A DNA stretch of 12,480 bases from Treponema sp. (GTDB lineage Bacteria > Spirochaetota > Spirochaetia > Treponematales > Breznakiellaceae), in contig JAISBK010000107.1 of assembly GCA_031266255.1 (NCBI GenBank), forward strand, positions 1 to 12,480. The letters are read 5' to 3'. A program made the position numbers and the translations under genes. The notes beneath the pieces are model-generated. The model was not told where the DNA came from and searched no databases. It saw only the letters and a program-made list of their open reading frames with translations. Position 1 is the stretch's first letter. Each line of letters starts with the position of its first letter. Of this stretch, positions 6,185 through 12,480 are shown piece after piece.

Positions 6185-8269
6185 ATGAAAAGTCAATCTA
6201 TCCTTCGGCCTATTATTAAAGTACTGGAAAATAAATGTGTGAACTGCCACCGCTGCATTGCGGTATGCCCTGCCAAGATGTGTAACGACGGTTCCGGGAA
6301 AATTGTGGATCATCACAGTGAGCTGTGTATTGGCTGCGGCGAATGTATTACCGCCTGTACCCACGGTGCCCGGATCGGCATTGACGACTTTGACGCGTTT
6401 ATGGCGGATATAAAGCAGGGCGTCCCCATGATCGCCATTGTAGCCCCTGCCGCGGCGGCCAGCTTTAAGGGGCTCTACCTGAACCTAAACGGCTACCTTA
6501 AGTCCCTGGGAGTTAAGGCGATCTTCGATGTCAGCCTGGGGGCTGAGCTTACGGTAAAGTCCTACCTTGAGTACATGAAGCAGGCTAATCCCAAGACCGT
6601 GATCGCCCAACCCTGTTCTACACTGGTGTCCTTCATCGAAATGTACCGTCCAGAGTTAATCCCCTATCTCGCCCCTGTGGACAGTCCCATGATGCACACC
6701 ATGAAGATGATCCGCCATTTTTACACCGAGTACCGGAACCATAGGATCGCGGTTATCTCCCCCTGCTACTCCAAACGCCGGGAGTTCGATGCCTGCGGCT
6801 TGGGGGATTACAACGTAAGCTTCCGTTCCCTGGAAGATTATATGGACGGGGCGGGCATTGATATAGCCCGTTTCTCCGCCATAGAGTACGATAATCCCCC
6901 CGCGGAACGGGCGGTGCTTTTCTCTTCTCCCGGGGGCCTGATGCGGACGGTGCAACGTTATGATCGGGATGTGATGGGCCGTACCCGCAAGATCGAGGGG
7001 GTAAATGAGGTATACCACTACTTTGCCCATCTTGCGAAGACGATTCAGACAGGGAAGGCCCCGGTGTATCAGCTTATCGACTGTCTTAACTGCAGCATGG
7101 GGTGTAACGGAGGACCGGGGACCCGGAACCGGGCCAAACACCTGGATGATGTGGAATATTTGGTGGAAAAGCGCCAGAGGGAGGCCCGGGCAAGGTATCA
7201 AAACGGGGGACGCCTCAGACAGTACCTGAGCAGGAAGACGTTTGAAACGATGCTGGACAAGTACTGGGTGCCGAATCTTTACGTCCGGAGTTACGAGGAT
7301 CGTTCCGCTGTTTTCAAAAAGATGGTCTGTGAACCGAACAAACAACAGATAGACCAGATCTACCTCAAACTGCATAAGACCGAGAAGAGCCATATTCTTA
7401 ACTGCGGGGCCTGCGGGTACCGGAGCTGTGAGCAGATGGCGGTGGCGATCTTCAATAATTTGAACAAACCGGAGAACTGCGTCCATTACCTGGAAGTGCT
7501 TACCAGCGAACAAAACAAGCTGGAGACCCAGCAGAAGCTCAATTCCGTGTTTGATCATACCCTGGGGGAACTGCACCGGAACCTGGAAGGAATCAACTCC
7601 CTTTCCTCAAGCATCACCGAAACCGCCAACTATGTATTTTCTTCCACATCCCAGATCGAAAAGATGGTGGAAGGAACCCGGGGTATCCAGTCTACTCTGG
7701 AAAAGAACGCGGAAGCAGTGCTTAAACTGAACCAATCCTCCCAGGACGGCAAGACCCGCTTCCACCGGATCGCGGAATTGATCGATGACGTGTCTGTTCA
7801 GGCGGACGGTCTCATTAAGGCTTGCAGTGTCATCGGGGACATTGCGGGCCAGACCAGTATCCTGGGAATGAATGCCGCCATTGAGGCGGCCCACGCCGGG
7901 CAGGCGGTAGGCAAGGGCTTTGCGGTGGTGGCCAGTGAGATCCGGAAGCTGGCGGATAATTCGGGCAAGCAGGCAGGGGAAATTCAGAACAGCCTGAAAA
8001 GCATCAAGGCCCTGATCACTAATTCCAAGGAAACTTCCGCGCTTGCGGAGAACCAGTTCAACCTCATGGTCGATCTTATCAACGTGGTGAGGGATGAAGA
8101 GCTGCGGATCAAAGGTACCATGCATGAGCAGAGTTCCGGCAGCGCCGAGGTGATGAATTCCTTCCGGGAGATCACCAAACTGATTGCCAAGGTAAAGGAC
8201 GAATCATCGCGCCTGCGTGAATCCGGGGAATCGATCATCAACGATATCAACGCGCTTAAGGTTATCTAA
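6185..8269 (+). CDS. Soluble [FeFe]-hydrogenase-like sensor fused to a methyl-accepting chemotaxis domain
   Basis: A 694-residue protein with no signal peptide or membrane segment. Domains in order: a 2[4Fe-4S] ferredoxin module (C18, C21, C24, C28 and C48, C51, C54, C58), then an H-cluster domain (about 75-330). All four H-cluster cysteines appear conserved: C144 in AQPCS, C194 in SPCYSKRRE, C303 and C307 in CSMGC. The proton-shuttle Cys of the catalytic TSCCP motif is replaced by P143, as in non-catalytic sensory hydrogenases. Next is a four-Cys Fe-S domain, C407-x2-C410-x4-C415-x16-C432. From about 440 to the end is a coiled-coil methyl-accepting signalling domain with the conserved hairpin tip around NAAIEAAHAGQAVGKGFAVVASE (563-585). 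No HAMP domain and no C-terminal CheR-docking pentapeptide are seen. By architecture it should sense H2 or redox state in the cytoplasm and signal to CheA/CheW. H2 sensor/transducers of this kind have been proposed for termite-gut treponemes. No chemotaxis or hydrogenase-maturation genes are adjacent. Ligand and output are inferred. Confidence 0.92.
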   Translation: MKSQSILRPIIKVLENKCVNCHRCIAVCPAKMCNDGSGKIVDHHSELCIGCGECITACTHGARIGIDDFDAFMADIKQGVPMIAIVAPAAAASFKGLYLNLNGYLKSLGVKAIFDVSLGAELTVKSYLEYMKQANPKTVIAQPCSTLVSFIEMYRPELIPYLAPVDSPMMHTMKMIRHFYTEYRNHRIAVISPCYSKRREFDACGLGDYNVSFRSLEDYMDGAGIDIARFSAIEYDNPPAERAVLFSSPGGLMRTVQRYDRDVMGRTRKIEGVNEVYHYFAHLAKTIQTGKAPVYQLIDCLNCSMGCNGGPGTRNRAKHLDDVEYLVEKRQREARARYQNGGRLRQYLSRKTFETMLDKYWVPNLYVRSYEDRSAVFKKMVCEPNKQQIDQIYLKLHKTEKSHILNCGACGYRSCEQMAVAIFNNLNKPENCVHYLEVLTSEQNKLETQQKLNSVFDHTLGELHRNLEGINSLSSSITETANYVFSSTSQIEKMVEGTRGIQSTLEKNAEAVLKLNQSSQDGKTRFHRIAELIDDVSVQADGLIKACSVIGDIAGQTSILGMNAAIEAAHAGQAVGKGFAVVASEIRKLADNSGKQAGEIQNSLKSIKALITNSKETSALAENQFNLMVDLINVVRDEELRIKGTMHEQSSGSAEVMNSFREITKLIAKVKDESSRLRESGESIINDINALKVI

Positions 8270-8272
8270 GGT

Positions 8273-8308
8273 GAGGGCCTTGCGGAATTAGCGTATCTGA
8301 AACTCACC
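8273..8308. terminator. Weak inverted repeat between convergent genes
   Basis: GGTGAG, just after the chemoreceptor stop, is complementary to CTCACC 27 nt later, overlapping the stop of the minus-strand protease gene. There is no T-run and the loop is long. It is listed because it is the only symmetry in this 34-bp convergent gap; a terminator role is doubtful. Confidence 0.2.
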
Positions 8309-9071
8309 GGCCAACATACGCGGTGAGGTACACCAAACCGTTGTATGCCCCATGCGCCCAGGCAATGCCGTGGAAGGAATGTTGCTGTATAAACACCAAG
8401 GACAAAAGGATTCCAGCAAGCCCTGCATGTAAGACCCCCCACGGCCCTTCATAGCTATGGCAGACGGCAAAAAGGATGCAGGAAAGGAATATGCTCTTTC
8501 CGCTACTTATACCGGCTGCGGTTAGCCGTAGTAAGAGATACCGTCTAAAATAACTTTCTTCCAGATACCCTGTACCAAAACAGGATACCAGCATCACCAG
8601 CCACGCCAGTAAGCCCTCAGGCGCTTCCAACTGCGGACCAGGCGGAATCCTGATATATGGGGTAAGTAGGGGGTTCACCACGTAAGGAAGCCCGGCAATA
8701 CAAAACCCGATACACCCTAAACCGAGGAGGGTGATACCTCCTATGCGGAGATCCTTAAACCGGGGTTTTATGATTCCCTGATTCAAAAGTGTCGGGGAAG
8801 CCCTGTTATGCCGATAGAGCAGATACCAGATAAGCCCCAAAGAGGGGAGTATATACGCGAAAATCCGGATGATTTCCCGGGGTATGGAAAAGGTAATGAA
8901 CGCGGGGTAGGGTCCCCTGGAAACAAGCCCGGAAGCAAAAAGAAGGAAGTAGAGAAAGAGGGGTTCACCTAAGCTGCTGAGTCTGTAGGTCCCCGGGCTT
9001 TTTTTGTTTTTAGGTACCTGCGACAAGTACATGGGTTTGCGGCTTATAGGCAGGCCCGGGTCCGTATCCAC
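8304..9071 (-). CDS. CPBP (CAAX/Abi-type) intramembrane metalloprotease
   Basis: Up to 255 residues with several hydrophobic spans (about 37-50, 66-85, 111-131, 145-157, 183-195 and 205-219). The three family motifs are in order: EExxxR as EESYFRR (161-167), FxxxH as FAVCH (191-195) and HxxxN as HGAYN (230-234). These residues form the catalytic/metal site of Rce1-like CPBP proteases, which cleave near membranes. Bacterial members act in bacteriocin immunity, protein maturation or signalling, and the substrate here is unknown. The longest frame starts at a GTG (9071-9069) and overlaps the upstream oxidoreductase gene by 28 bp. An ATG at 9032 (residue 14) would leave an 11-bp gap instead. Neither has a clear Shine-Dalgarno, so the start is unresolved. 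It is probably co-transcribed with the oxidoreductase. Confidence 0.85.
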   Translation of the reverse strand: MDTDPGLPISRKPMYLSQVPKNKKSPGTYRLSSLGEPLFLYFLLFASGLVSRGPYPAFITFSIPREIIRIFAYILPSLGLIWYLLYRHNRASPTLLNQGIIKPRFKDLRIGGITLLGLGCIGFCIAGLPYVVNPLLTPYIRIPPGPQLEAPEGLLAWLVMLVSCFGTGYLEESYFRRYLLLRLTAAGISSGKSIFLSCILFAVCHSYEGPWGVLHAGLAGILLSLVFIQQHSFHGIAWAHGAYNGLVYLTAYVGR

Positions 9072-10072
9072 GGCCGTACCGCGTTAAGGTATTGGATAAC
9101 CCGCAGGCCGTCTAAGGCGCTGGAACAGGGCTGGTGTTCAGGGTCCCGGACACAGGTTACCGCATCTTTGAGCATATTGGCAAAATACCCGGTAGGGCCT
9201 TCAAAGGTATCCGGGGTTTTTCTGAGGGATCTGAACCCTTGGGCATAAGGACTTTCGTGGCTTTCCCATACCTCGAAGATCCCATTGCCGATCCGTAGCC
9301 GTCCCTGGGTACAGGAAAATTCCAGCTCAAAAACCAGGTGATCCCGTTCTGCACCGATCTCCAGCAAAAAGCGCGGTTTTTTGCTCGGTATTCGTTCCCT
9401 GCCACGGGATGCGTCAAGGTATCCTGCAAGGTAGGCGGTTCCGGTACGCCGGTTCAGGTTTGCCCCCCAGATCCTTTGATGCCGCATCACCGAACCACTT
9501 AAAAACATGATGGCGTCTGCCAGGTGGGTACCGTCATGCCACAGTACATCCAGAATACGCCGGTTTTTTCCCATGTACAGGGTCGCCTTGAGGCTGACCA
9601 GCGAACCCAGCTGACCTGCATCAAGTATGGCTTTTGCCTTGCTATAGTCGGCCCCATAACGCCGTTCATGGTTGGTAAGAATGGTAATCTGCGCGCTGCG
9701 GTGCAAGGCTGCAATTACCCGGGCATGGTACAGGGTATCGGCTAGGGGTTTCTCACAGATCGCCACCGGAACCTGGTAGGCTGCGGCCATCTTGCAGTAA
9801 TAGGCATGGCTGTCAGGATGGGTGGCGATAACCAGGATCTGGGGGGCATGGACGTGAAGCATCTTTTCCGCCTCAGCATAGACCGGACATTCCCAGGTTT
9901 CCGCAAACGTCTGACGGGGTTTCGGATCCTGATCTGCACCGGCCACCAAGATCGTTTCAGGATTGGCGCTTACAGCCCCTGTGTGGGTACAAGGTTTCTC
10001 CCTAAGGGGATCCCCCTCAAGAAGACTGGCTATCCTCCCTAATCCCACCAGGGCAACGGGCATTCTTTGCAT
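9044..10072 (-). CDS. Gfo/Idh/MocA family NAD(P)-dependent oxidoreductase
   Basis: A 342-residue protein, the normal length for the family. The N-terminal Rossmann fold has the dinucleotide-binding turn VALVGLGRIAS (residues 6-16) and VAGADQDP (43-50). The family motif EKPLA (107-111) carries the conserved Lys, and VLWHDGTHLADA (176-187) carries the conserved His of the substrate-binding domain. Such enzymes oxidise or reduce sugars, inositols and related polyols with NAD(P); the substrate cannot be read from sequence. The start is ATG 10072-10070, with a second ATG three codons in; neither has a strong ribosome-binding site. It is divergent from the phosphohexomutase gene (217-bp gap) and ends inside or next to the start of the membrane protease gene. 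The family call is firm and the specific function open. Confidence 0.9.
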   Translation of the reverse strand: MQRMPVALVGLGRIASLLEGDPLREKPCTHTGAVSANPETILVAGADQDPKPRQTFAETWECPVYAEAEKMLHVHAPQILVIATHPDSHAYYCKMAAAYQVPVAICEKPLADTLYHARVIAALHRSAQITILTNHERRYGADYSKAKAILDAGQLGSLVSLKATLYMGKNRRILDVLWHDGTHLADAIMFLSGSVMRHQRIWGANLNRRTGTAYLAGYLDASRGRERIPSKKPRFLLEIGAERDHLVFELEFSCTQGRLRIGNGIFEVWESHESPYAQGFRSLRKTPDTFEGPTGYFANMLKDAVTCVRDPEHQPCSSALDGLRVIQYLNAVRPWIRTRACL

Positions 10073-10174
10073 GTTTTATAGTCGGCAAGGAATACGAACA
10101 AATTAGGTAGAACCTCTTTTGTTAAGCCATTCTTTACGAAAACCTCATCCCTGCGTATAGTTATAGAGGAGGAG

Positions 10175-10246
10175 ATGTACAATTTCCAACCAATAAAAAT
10201 CCAGGATCCGGCTATAGCTCTCGGAACCCAAACTCGGATATACTGA
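10175..10246 (+). CDS. Possible 23-codon upstream ORF (leader peptide) before the phosphohexomutase
   Basis: The purine run GAGGAGGAG (10166-10174), the strongest Shine-Dalgarno-like sequence in this gap, lies directly before an ATG at 10175. It opens a 23-codon frame (MYNFQPIKIQDPAIALGTQTRIY) ending at TGA 10244-10246, 43 bp before the phosphohexomutase ATG. Spacing of the AGGAGG core to the ATG is tight (2 nt), although GAGG at 10166 is 5 nt away. No run of one regulatory amino acid codon is seen, so an attenuation leader is not indicated. It could be chance. The rest of the 217-bp divergent gap shows no recognisable element. Confidence 0.25.
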   Translation: MYNFQPIKIQDPAIALGTQTRIY

Positions 10247-10289
10247 CTTCCTCATGCTTAAGTATGGGATGTACCAAGGAGTGTAGCCT

Positions 10290-12233
10290 ATGGCTGTGAT
10301 ACAGCACCCTGATTCGGGTCTGATAATAGGAGATCCCCAGCAGCTTCCTTTCTCGGAAGATGACCAGGGTTTATCTGAAACCACGGTAGATACCGCCCTC
10401 GAGGGTATGATCCTCTCCCCTTCAGGGTGGCGGGGGATATTTGCCAAGGGAGGAGATGGGGAGTGTGCTACGGAAACCATTTCCGCGGCCCATAAGATAA
10501 TCCTGGCTGCAGGGGCCGCAGTGTTTGCCCGTTATATAAAAACCCAGTACGACCCCAAAACCGGGAATACCTCTGGGCCAGTGCTTATTGTGGGTATGGA
10601 TACCAGGCCCACGGGCAGGGCCATAGCGGATTTGCTGATCCGCGTCTTAGTAGCCCAAGGGTGCGGGGTTCGTTTTGCTTTTATTACTGCGGCGCCTGAG
10701 ATCATGGCCTATGCCCGGGCCTGCGGGCTCAATGGGGAAGCAGCAGGTTTTGTGTATATTTCTGCAAGCCATAACCCTATCGGCCATAACGGCCTCAAAT
10801 TCGGCCTTACCGACGGCGGGGTATTGCCTGCGGCTGCGGCAAATACCTTGATTGAGGATTTTCGGGCCTTCATGGCCTATCCAGACCGGATCTCCCGGGC
10901 AAAAGCACTGGTACTTCAGGCAGACCAGGAGACTATGACCCAGGTCTATACCACGGCTTCCCGTATCAAGGCGAAAGCCTATGCAGCCTATCTCAGCTTT
11001 ACCAGGGAAGTGGTGAGTGGACAGGCCGAAGTCCAAGGGCGTATTTGGGAAGCTATGGCCCAAGGTTTACAAGCGGCCCCCCTGGGCATTGCCGCGGATC
11101 TCAATGGTTCCGCCCGAACCCTGTCCATTGACCGAGGTTTTCTTACTTCTTTAGGCATAACTTACTATAGTTTTAATGATAAGCCTGGACTGATTGTCCA
11201 CCGTATCGTCCCGGAAGGGACATCCTTAGAACCATGCCGGCAGTTTCTGGAAGCGCTTCATCAACAGGACCCTTCCGTACTGGTGGCCTATGTACCGGAT
11301 TGTGACGGAGACCGGGGGAACTTGGTGATCTGGGATGAAGGAATTAACCATGCCCGGTGCCTTGATGCCCAAGAGGTCTTTGCCTTAGCCTGTGTTGCTG
11401 AACTTGCTCATCTGGTCTGGACCGGGGAACTCAGGTATGATGCTCAGGGTAAGGCACTGGACAAGGTAGCGGTGGCGGTAAATGATCCGACTTCTCTGCG
11501 GATTGACCGAATCGCCCGGGCCTTTGACGTGTCCCTTTTCCGGGCTGAAGTGGGGGAGGCCCATGTAGTGGGACTGGCCCGGAAGCTTCGAGACCAGGGG
11601 TATACCGTGCGGATCCTCGGTGAAGGTTCGGCAGGAGGTAACATCACCCACCCTTCAGCAGTACGGGATCCCATTAATACGGTGATGGCTATCATCAAAC
11701 TGCTTACCGTGAGGAATCAAGGGGAAAAGCAGGGATTTTTCAAGCTGTGGTGTGATCGTTCGGGTCAGGCCGGGATGTATCGGGCGGATTTTTCGCTTTC
11801 GGATATTATCGCGTCCCTTCCCCGGTTTGTAAGCACCGGTTCCTATACCCCGGAAGCGCTGCTACAGGTTAAGACTCGGGATCATGGGCTGCTTAAAACC
11901 CGGTATCAACGGGTATTTCTCCGGGAATGGGGGACCCAGAAAGAACAACTTAAAACCCGGTATGGTATTTCAGGCTGGGATGCAGCCTGTTATAATGGTA
12001 TAGAAGAAAAGCGGGGAATTACCCGTTTTGGAGAAGCCCTGCGGGGTGGACTGAAGATCACCTTTACCAACCCTGAAGGTCAGCAGATCGCCTCGATCTG
12101 GATGCGCGGTTCTGGAACCGAACCGGTATTCCGGGTCATGGCTGATGTAGCAGGTTCGGATACGGGCATGGAACAGGATCTTATCCAGTGGCAGCGGCGT
12201 ATGGTTATAGAGGCAGATCAAGCCCTTGATTAG
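10290..12233 (+). CDS. Phosphohexomutase (phosphoglucomutase/phosphomannomutase family)
   Basis: A 647-residue alpha-D-phosphohexomutase that interconverts hexose 1- and 6-phosphates through a phosphoserine. All four active-site elements are visible. The phosphoserine loop is YISASHNPIGHNG (156-168, putative Ser160). The Mg2+ loop is DCDGDRGN (337-344). The sugar-specificity loop is GEGSAGGN (444-451). The phosphate-binding loop is RGSGTEPVFRV (606-616). N-terminal SPSGWRGIF (43-51) and GMDTRPTG (102-109) also fit the family. It is longer than typical 450-580-residue members, with extra sequence around 190-260 and 480-570. AAGGAG at 10276-10281 stands 8 nt before the ATG, fixing the start. 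The BpuR-like gene follows after 11 bp, so the two are probably one operon. The preference for glucose or mannose phosphate cannot be settled from sequence. Confidence 0.92.
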   Translation: MAVIQHPDSGLIIGDPQQLPFSEDDQGLSETTVDTALEGMILSPSGWRGIFAKGGDGECATETISAAHKIILAAGAAVFARYIKTQYDPKTGNTSGPVLIVGMDTRPTGRAIADLLIRVLVAQGCGVRFAFITAAPEIMAYARACGLNGEAAGFVYISASHNPIGHNGLKFGLTDGGVLPAAAANTLIEDFRAFMAYPDRISRAKALVLQADQETMTQVYTTASRIKAKAYAAYLSFTREVVSGQAEVQGRIWEAMAQGLQAAPLGIAADLNGSARTLSIDRGFLTSLGITYYSFNDKPGLIVHRIVPEGTSLEPCRQFLEALHQQDPSVLVAYVPDCDGDRGNLVIWDEGINHARCLDAQEVFALACVAELAHLVWTGELRYDAQGKALDKVAVAVNDPTSLRIDRIARAFDVSLFRAEVGEAHVVGLARKLRDQGYTVRILGEGSAGGNITHPSAVRDPINTVMAIIKLLTVRNQGEKQGFFKLWCDRSGQAGMYRADFSLSDIIASLPRFVSTGSYTPEALLQVKTRDHGLLKTRYQRVFLREWGTQKEQLKTRYGISGWDAACYNGIEEKRGITRFGEALRGGLKITFTNPEGQQIASIWMRGSGTEPVFRVMADVAGSDTGMEQDLIQWQRRMVIEADQALD

Positions 12234-12244
12234 GGGAGGGGAAT

Positions 12245-12480
12245 ATGGGTATACGGGGAGAATTATTTTCAAAAAAGGTACTGTTGCAGAATCGGACGTA
12301 CTTCTTTAACGTGAAAGAAAACCGCATGGGAGACTTGTACCTCAACATTGTGGAAAGCAAGAACCGGGAACCGGAAGGTTTTGAACGTCAGTCGGTGATC
12401 CTCTTTGCCGAGGATATGCAGGCATTTCTCGCCGGGTTTGACGAATCCCTACGGGTACTGGAAAAGGCAAACCGGGAGAG
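12245..12480 (+). CDS. PUR-domain nucleic-acid-binding protein, BpuR-like (3'-truncated by window edge)
   Basis: The first 78 codons of a gene that runs off the right edge. The start MGIRGELFSKKVLLQNRTYFF, then NVKENRMGDLYLNIVESK and FERQSVILF, closely follows the PUR-alpha-like (DUF3276) proteins of spirochaetes and Bacteroidetes, including Borrelia BpuR, from memory of those sequences. PUR domains bind single-stranded DNA and RNA; BpuR regulates transcription and translation in Borrelia. A purine-rich GGGGAGGGG lies just before the ATG (12245). The gene begins 11 bp after the phosphohexomutase stop. The C-terminal part is not visible, so the presence of a second PUR repeat cannot be judged. 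Confidence 0.88.
   Translation, partial: MGIRGELFSKKVLLQNRTYFFNVKENRMGDLYLNIVESKNREPEGFERQSVILFAEDMQAFLAGFDESLRVLEKANRE

Noticed and set aside
6656..7576. 306-codon open frame antisense to the hydrogenase/chemoreceptor gene
   Set aside because: It lies wholly inside a gene whose domains are unambiguous, and its product shows no recognisable motif; it is a frame shadow of GC-rich codons.
11892..11963. 15-bp direct repeat CTTAAAACCCGGTAT (11892-11906 and 11949-11963)
   Set aside because: Both copies encode LKTRY within the phosphohexomutase; a short coding coincidence or small internal duplication with no sign of mobility.
1..12480. CRISPR array, tRNA/rRNA genes, insertion sequences, prophage genes
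   Set aside because: No spaced direct repeats, no tRNA- or rRNA-like stretch, no transposase or integrase reading frame was recognised on either strand.

Overview
The window looks like chromosome from a spirochaete of the genus Treponema, most likely a termite-gut type treponeme (T. primitia / T. azotonutricium group). Three things point there. The partial gene at the right end is a close look-alike of the Borrelia/Treponema PUR-domain nucleic-acid-binding protein BpuR. There is a [FeFe]-hydrogenase-like protein fused to a chemotaxis signalling domain, a sensor type proposed in surveys of termite-gut treponemes. There is also a long intergenic poly(G) tract of the sort used by treponemes for phase variation. 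The genus call is inference from gene content; no rRNA or other marker is present.

Layout: (1) 1-1269, the C-terminal part of a GH38 alpha-mannosidase, running in from the left. (2) 1301-3387, minus strand, a cobalamin-responsive unit. A B12 riboswitch leader (about 3296-3387) and a Shine-Dalgarno-masking hairpin precede a lipoprotein form of the cobaltochelatase CbiK. A BtuF/FepB-type substrate-binding lipoprotein follows, and the two genes are separated by an unusual pair of interleaved inverted repeats. (3) 3499-6015, plus strand, a DinG/XPD-type iron-sulfur helicase with a RadC-like JAMM domain at its N-terminus and a 9-bp tandem repeat inside the helicase. (4) 6016-6184, a gene-free gap holding a 16-G homopolymer and an AT-rich probable promoter. 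(5) 6185-8269, a soluble [FeFe]-hydrogenase/methyl-accepting chemotaxis fusion, a putative cytoplasmic H2 or redox receptor. (6) 8304-10072, minus strand, a Gfo/Idh/MocA oxidoreductase followed by an overlapping or abutting CPBP (CAAX) membrane protease. (7) 10290-12480, plus strand, a large phosphohexomutase followed 11 bp later by the start of the BpuR-like gene; a 23-codon upstream ORF may precede them.

How the parts fit: the minus-strand unit 1301-3387 is a coherent module for cobalt, corrinoid or tetrapyrrole acquisition controlled by B12. The hydrogenase/chemoreceptor fusion, preceded by a possibly length-variable poly(G) tract, suggests a hydrogen-sensing behaviour that could be switched on and off between cells. 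This combination, together with the JAMM-DinG fusion, is the most interesting content of the window. The other genes (mannosidase, oxidoreductase, phosphohexomutase) are ordinary carbohydrate metabolism.
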